17,135 bases of DNA from Zoogloeaceae bacterium (GTDB taxonomy: Bacteria; Pseudomonadota; Gammaproteobacteria; Burkholderiales; Rhodocyclaceae), in NCBI GenBank assembly GCA_031290955.1, contig JAISLJ010000202.1, positions 1-17,135 of the forward strand, written 5' to 3'. How positions within the stretch are numbered: the stretch's first letter is position 1; each line of letters starts with the position of its first letter. A model generated the notes under the pieces. That model was not told where the DNA came from. It saw only the letters and a list, made by a program, of their open reading frames with translations, and ran no database searches. Below are positions 14,492 through 17,135 of this stretch, in pieces. Both the position numbers and the translations under genes were made by a program.

Positions 14492-15907
14492 ATGTCCGGA
14501 AAAACCACGCGCAAACCCGCCCCCCGAATCTTCGTCCTTGATACGAACGTGCTGATGCACGATCCGGCGAGCCTGTTCCGCTTTGAGGAACACGATGTCT
14601 TCCTGCCCATCCAGACGCTGGAAGAACTGGATGACCACAAGAAAGGCATGTCCGAAATCGCCCGCAACGCGCGGCAGGTCTCGCGCGCGCTGGATGACAT
14701 GCTCGCGCTTGCCGGGGATGGCGACATTGACAAAGGCATCCCGCTTGCCGTGCCGAGTGGCGGCCTCGCCTCGGGACGTCTCCTGTTGCAGACCCAGGCC
14801 ATCCACGTGGAACTCCCCGCCGCGCTCCCGACCTCGAAATACGATAACCAGATTCTCGGCGTCGTCATTCACCTGCAACACATCTACCCGAAACGCAAGG
14901 TGACGCTGGTCTCCAAGGATATCAACATGCGCATCAAGGCGCGTTCCCTGGGGCTGTCGGCGGAGGATTATTTCAATGACAAAGTGCTGGAGGATACCGA
15001 CCTCCTGCCCACCGGCAGCCGCGCCCTGCCCGCCGATTTCTGGGAGACGCACGGGCAGGGCATGGAATCCTGGAAGATCGGCGGCAAGACCCGCTATCGC
15101 ATCCGTGGCCCCCTGTGCCCGGAATTCCTCGTGCACGAATTCCTCTATCTGGAAGGCGCGCCGGAATTCACCGCCATCGTCAAGGAAAGCACCGGAAAGG
15201 AAGCAGTGCTGGAAACGCTCGTGGACCACACCCACCCCCGCTCCGCCATCTGGGGCATTCAGGCGCGCAACCGCGAGCAGAACTTCGCCCTCAACCTGCT
15301 CATGGACCCGGAGATCGATTTCGTGAGCCTTCTGGGGCAAGCGGGCACCGGCAAGACCTTGCTCACGCTCGCGGCGGGCCTCGCGCAAACGCTGGAGGGA
15401 AAACGCTACACGGAAATCATTTTCACCCGCGTCACCGTGCCGGTCGGCGAGGATATCGGCTTTCTCCCCGGCAGCGAAGAAGAAAAGATGCTCCCCTGGA
15501 TGGGGGCACTGGAAGACAATCTGGAAGTGCTCACCCACTCCGGGGAGGCCGGTTTTTCCGGCGAATGGTCCAAGGCAGCGACCACCGACCTGATCCGTGC
15601 CCGCATCAAGGTGAAATCCCTGAATTTTATGCGCGGGCGTACTTTTTTGAGCAAGTTCCTGGTCATTGACGAGGCGCAGAATCTCACGCCCAAGCAGGTG
15701 AAAACCCTGGTCACGCGCGCCGGCCCCGGCACCAAGGTGGTTTGCCTGGGCAACATCGCCCAGATCGACACCCCCTATCTGACAGAAGGCTCCTCTGGCC
15801 TGACCTATGTGGTCGACCGTTTCCGTGGCTGGTCCCACTCCGGCCACATCACCCTGCAACGCGGCGAACGTTCCCGTCTGGCCGACCACGCCACGGAAAT
15901 CCTGTAA
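14492..15907 (+). CDS. PIN domain-PhoH-like ATPase (PhoH2 type)
   Basis: The 471-residue product joins an N-terminal PIN nuclease-like domain to a C-terminal PhoH ATPase. The PIN part has VLDTNVLMHDP (Asp17), TLEELDDHKKG and LVSKDINMRIKA. The ATPase has Walker A GQAGTGKT at 282-289 and Walker B FLVIDEAQN at 389-397. After Walker B come TLVTRAGPGTKVVCLGNIAQ and an arginine-bearing end (LQRGERSRLADHATEIL). PhoH2-type proteins of this layout have RNA helicase and ribonuclease activity in studied relatives. Length and domain order are normal and all visible acidic PIN residues are kept. It follows bcp by 30 bases and is closed by a long inverted repeat. PhoH-like PIN-ATPases should not be confused with the single-domain phosphate-starvation PhoH. 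Confidence 0.93.
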   Translation: MSGKTTRKPAPRIFVLDTNVLMHDPASLFRFEEHDVFLPIQTLEELDDHKKGMSEIARNARQVSRALDDMLALAGDGDIDKGIPLAVPSGGLASGRLLLQTQAIHVELPAALPTSKYDNQILGVVIHLQHIYPKRKVTLVSKDINMRIKARSLGLSAEDYFNDKVLEDTDLLPTGSRALPADFWETHGQGMESWKIGGKTRYRIRGPLCPEFLVHEFLYLEGAPEFTAIVKESTGKEAVLETLVDHTHPRSAIWGIQARNREQNFALNLLMDPEIDFVSLLGQAGTGKTLLTLAAGLAQTLEGKRYTEIIFTRVTVPVGEDIGFLPGSEEEKMLPWMGALEDNLEVLTHSGEAGFSGEWSKAATTDLIRARIKVKSLNFMRGRTFLSKFLVIDEAQNLTPKQVKTLVTRAGPGTKVVCLGNIAQIDTPYLTEGSSGLTYVVDRFRGWSHSGHITLQRGERSRLADHATEIL

Positions 15908-15919
15908 AGAATCCCCTCA

Positions 15920-16021
15920 TGTCCTGGCGGACGGCGATGCGGCGCTTTGCGCCGAAGAGCCTTTACAAACCCTTGAGCAGAAATGGTTTTTCATTGCCGT
16001 CCGCCAGGACAGTCGGTTTTT
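15920..16021 (+). terminator. Long inverted repeat with T tract after phoH; likely terminator or small mobile palindrome
   Basis: Arms 15920-15939 (TGTCCTGGCGGACGGCGATG) and 15992-16011 pair over 20 positions, with 19 Watson-Crick pairs and one G-T. The 52-base loop contains a second hairpin, CGGCGC-TTT-GCGCCG (15940-15954). Five T (16017-16021) follow the stem after five bases. It starts 13 bases after the phoH stop, so it could end the bcp-phoH transcript. It is much larger than a normal intrinsic terminator and could also be a palindromic repeat element. Confidence 0.6.
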
Positions 16022-16043
16022 CTGGGGGGCGTCTCGCCCGCTG

Positions 16044-16118
16044 GGGCTGCTTGGCGCTGTCATTGATTCGCTTTCCGACTATATCTGCCTGAAAGACGGG
16101 AAGGGCCACCTGATCCCC
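16044..16118 (+). pseudogene. Possible PAS-domain gene scrap
   Basis: In one plus-strand frame, LLGAVIDSLSDYICLKDGKG followed by HLI resembles the first strands of PAS sensor domains (pattern L-x-D-S-L-P-D-x-I-x-x-K-D-x-x-G-R). It ends where the pgeF gene, on the other strand, comes to its stop at 16120. No start codon or rest of a sensor is present. The match is one short motif and may be chance. Confidence 0.3.
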
Positions 16119-16119
16119 G

Positions 16120-16908
16120 TTACCTCTCCTCCGCAAGCCAGATCAGGCTCGCCATACGGCCTGTGCGCCCGTCGCGGCGGTAGGAGAAAAAGCGGGCGGG
16201 ATCGGTGACGGTGCAGGCGGCGATGCCGAAGACGCGCACAACGCCGCAAGCCGCCAGACGGCGACGCGCCAGGGCGTGGAGATCGGAGAGGAACTTGCCC
16301 GCGCCCAAAGCCCGGAAGGCGTGGGCCGCATGCGGGTCTTGCGCCAAGAAGGCCGCCCGCACTTCTTCCCCGACCTCGAAGGCGGCGGGGCCGATGGCCG
16401 GACCCAGCCAGGCCATGATCTTGCCGGAATCGACGCGCATGGCGCGCACGGTATTTTCCAGCACGCCTGCGCAAAGCCCGCGCCAGCCCGCGTGCGCGGC
16501 GGCAACCACAGTGGCGTCAAGATCGCAGAACAGCACGGGCAGGCAATCCGCCGTCAGGATGGCGCACACGCGCCCAGGCACACGGCTCACGGCGGCATCG
16601 GCCTGTGGCATATCGTGGCGCGGCGCGTTGCCGAGCCTCTCCCCATCGCGTTCACTCCGCCCGCCCGCCACGCAATCCAGATCCAGAACACAGCTTCCAT
16701 GCACCTGTTCCAGCCAGCAGGGTTCGGTAGGCAGACGCGCGCCAAGCCGGGCGCGGTTTTGCGCCACATTCCTGGGCGCGTCACCCACATGCGAACCCAG
16801 ATTGAAACTTTCCCACGGCGGCGGACTCACCCCCCCGATCCGCGTAGTTTGCAAACTCCGAACGCCGGACGGTTGCGGCCAATCGGGGCAGATGAATTCA
16901 TCTTGCAT
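16120..16908 (-). CDS. pgeF: Peptidoglycan editing factor PgeF / YfiH-family (DUF152, Cu-oxidase_4) enzyme
   Basis: The 262-residue product has the family motifs in order: TTRIGGVSPPPWESFNLG near 21-38, LEQVHG with His70, ILTADCLPVLF with Cys122, AAHAGWRG with His139, and the C-terminal SYRRDGRTGRMASLIWL. His70, Cys122 and His139 form the family metal site. Related proteins were first called multicopper polyphenol oxidases or laccases. E. coli YfiH/PgeF was later tied to removing wrongly incorporated L-Ser in peptidoglycan precursors, and other relatives act on purine nucleosides, so the precise substrate here is not certain. The ATG at 16908 follows GGAGG by six bases. The last-but-one residues (RRDGRTGR) are intact, so the gene looks functional. 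Confidence 0.92.
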   Translation of the reverse strand: MQDEFICPDWPQPSGVRSLQTTRIGGVSPPPWESFNLGSHVGDAPRNVAQNRARLGARLPTEPCWLEQVHGSCVLDLDCVAGGRSERDGERLGNAPRHDMPQADAAVSRVPGRVCAILTADCLPVLFCDLDATVVAAAHAGWRGLCAGVLENTVRAMRVDSGKIMAWLGPAIGPAAFEVGEEVRAAFLAQDPHAAHAFRALGAGKFLSDLHALARRRLAACGVVRVFGIAACTVTDPARFFSYRRDGRTGRMASLIWLAEER

Positions 16909-16962
16909 GGAATTCCTCCAGTTGCCAATTGCAGGGATCAGAGGAAGTTACCGGCGGCTCCG

Positions 16963-17135
16963 TCACCGCATTTTGACTCCCTTGAACATGATCACATGAA
17001 ACGGGACAGTGGCGCACAATCCCAATTCGAGATAGACCGCGTCGTAAGCAGTGAGATCATGGCGCAAGGCCAGCGCAAACAGCAAAGCAGGCTTGGCCGG
17101 ATGCGGATCAATGGTCACGGGCAAGCGGGACAGAC
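16963..17135 (-). pseudogene. VapC-type PIN-domain toxin, degraded C-terminal part (5' end outside window)
   Basis: The minus-strand frame entering from the right edge gives 56 residues to TGA at 16963. Residues read LPVTIDPHPAKPALLFALAL then RHDLTAYDAVYLELG. The pattern LA-x-R-H-x-L-T-x-Y-D-A-x-Y-L-E-L is the typical third-acidic-residue region of VapC toxins, which cleave tRNA or rRNA. After this the family expects L-P-(L/F)-A-T-x-D, with the last acidic residue, but this frame gives VPFHVIMFKG with no Asp, so a catalytic residue is lost. The end is therefore probably decayed. A vapB antitoxin would lie further right, outside the window. pgeF starts 55 bases downstream on the same strand. 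Confidence 0.65.

Noticed and set aside
13790..15889. The integrase reading frame stays open upstream for about 700 further codons.
   Set aside because: It is antisense to bcp and phoH, has no family motif, and the integrase has a proper ATG and ribosome binding site at 13789.
1..17135. CRISPR array, tRNA or rRNA genes.
   Set aside because: No regularly spaced direct repeats, no cloverleaf-like segments and no rRNA-like sequence were noticed on reading both strands; an exhaustive scan was not possible.

Overview
The window reads as betaproteobacterial chromosome of fairly high GC. This is an inference from gene content: a complete-looking ccmC-to-ccmI run of System I cytochrome c maturation genes, typA, a bcp-phoH pair, a pgeF homologue, and the tail of a B12-dependent acyl-CoA mutase. 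Rhodocyclales or Nitrosomonadales-like bacteria would fit, but no rRNA or other decisive marker is present.

Layout from left to right. Positions 1-120 hold the C-terminus of a methylmalonyl-CoA mutase-type protein. Positions 143-2742 hold a broken type IIG-like restriction-methylation gene (PD-(D/E)XK nuclease plus N6-adenine methylase) with one frameshift and a lost 3' end. It is welded to the lost 3' end of a convergent TonB-dependent receptor gene (2742-3391, minus), which also carries a G10 homopolymer that puts its signal peptide out of frame with its plug domain. After an intergenic stretch of about 360 bases, seven tightly packed minus-strand genes, ccmC-D-E-F-G-H-I, fill 9317 down to 3749. 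The expected ccmA and ccmB are not upstream; an IS481-type transposase scrap lies there instead. typA follows (minus, 11421-9577), ending in a hairpin with a T tract.

Positions 11482-13789 are an accessory patch on the minus strand: an unrecognised beta-solenoid-like protein with its own promoter, a possible 31-residue ORF with a strong Shine-Dalgarno, a scrap of a Cys/Met-metabolism PLP enzyme joined to a scrap of an IS5-family transposase, and an intact-looking tyrosine integrase. Divergent from the integrase is the plus-strand pair bcp (peroxiredoxin Q) and phoH-like PIN-ATPase, closed by a long inverted repeat with a T tract. A possible PAS-domain scrap, the pgeF gene (minus) and the degraded 3' end of a vapC-type toxin gene finish the window.

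Functional picture. The conserved genes are housekeeping: heme delivery and thiol reduction for periplasmic cytochrome c assembly, a ribosome-associated GTPase, peroxide defence, an RNA-related PIN/PhoH ATPase, and a peptidoglycan-editing or purine-active enzyme. Almost every gap between these blocks contains a decayed piece of a mobile, defence or toxin gene, so the region looks like a conserved backbone with repeated insertion and deletion scars. I did not find a convincing new multi-gene system. The best candidates for something undescribed are the beta-solenoid gene with its short downstream ORF, and the long inverted repeat after phoH.
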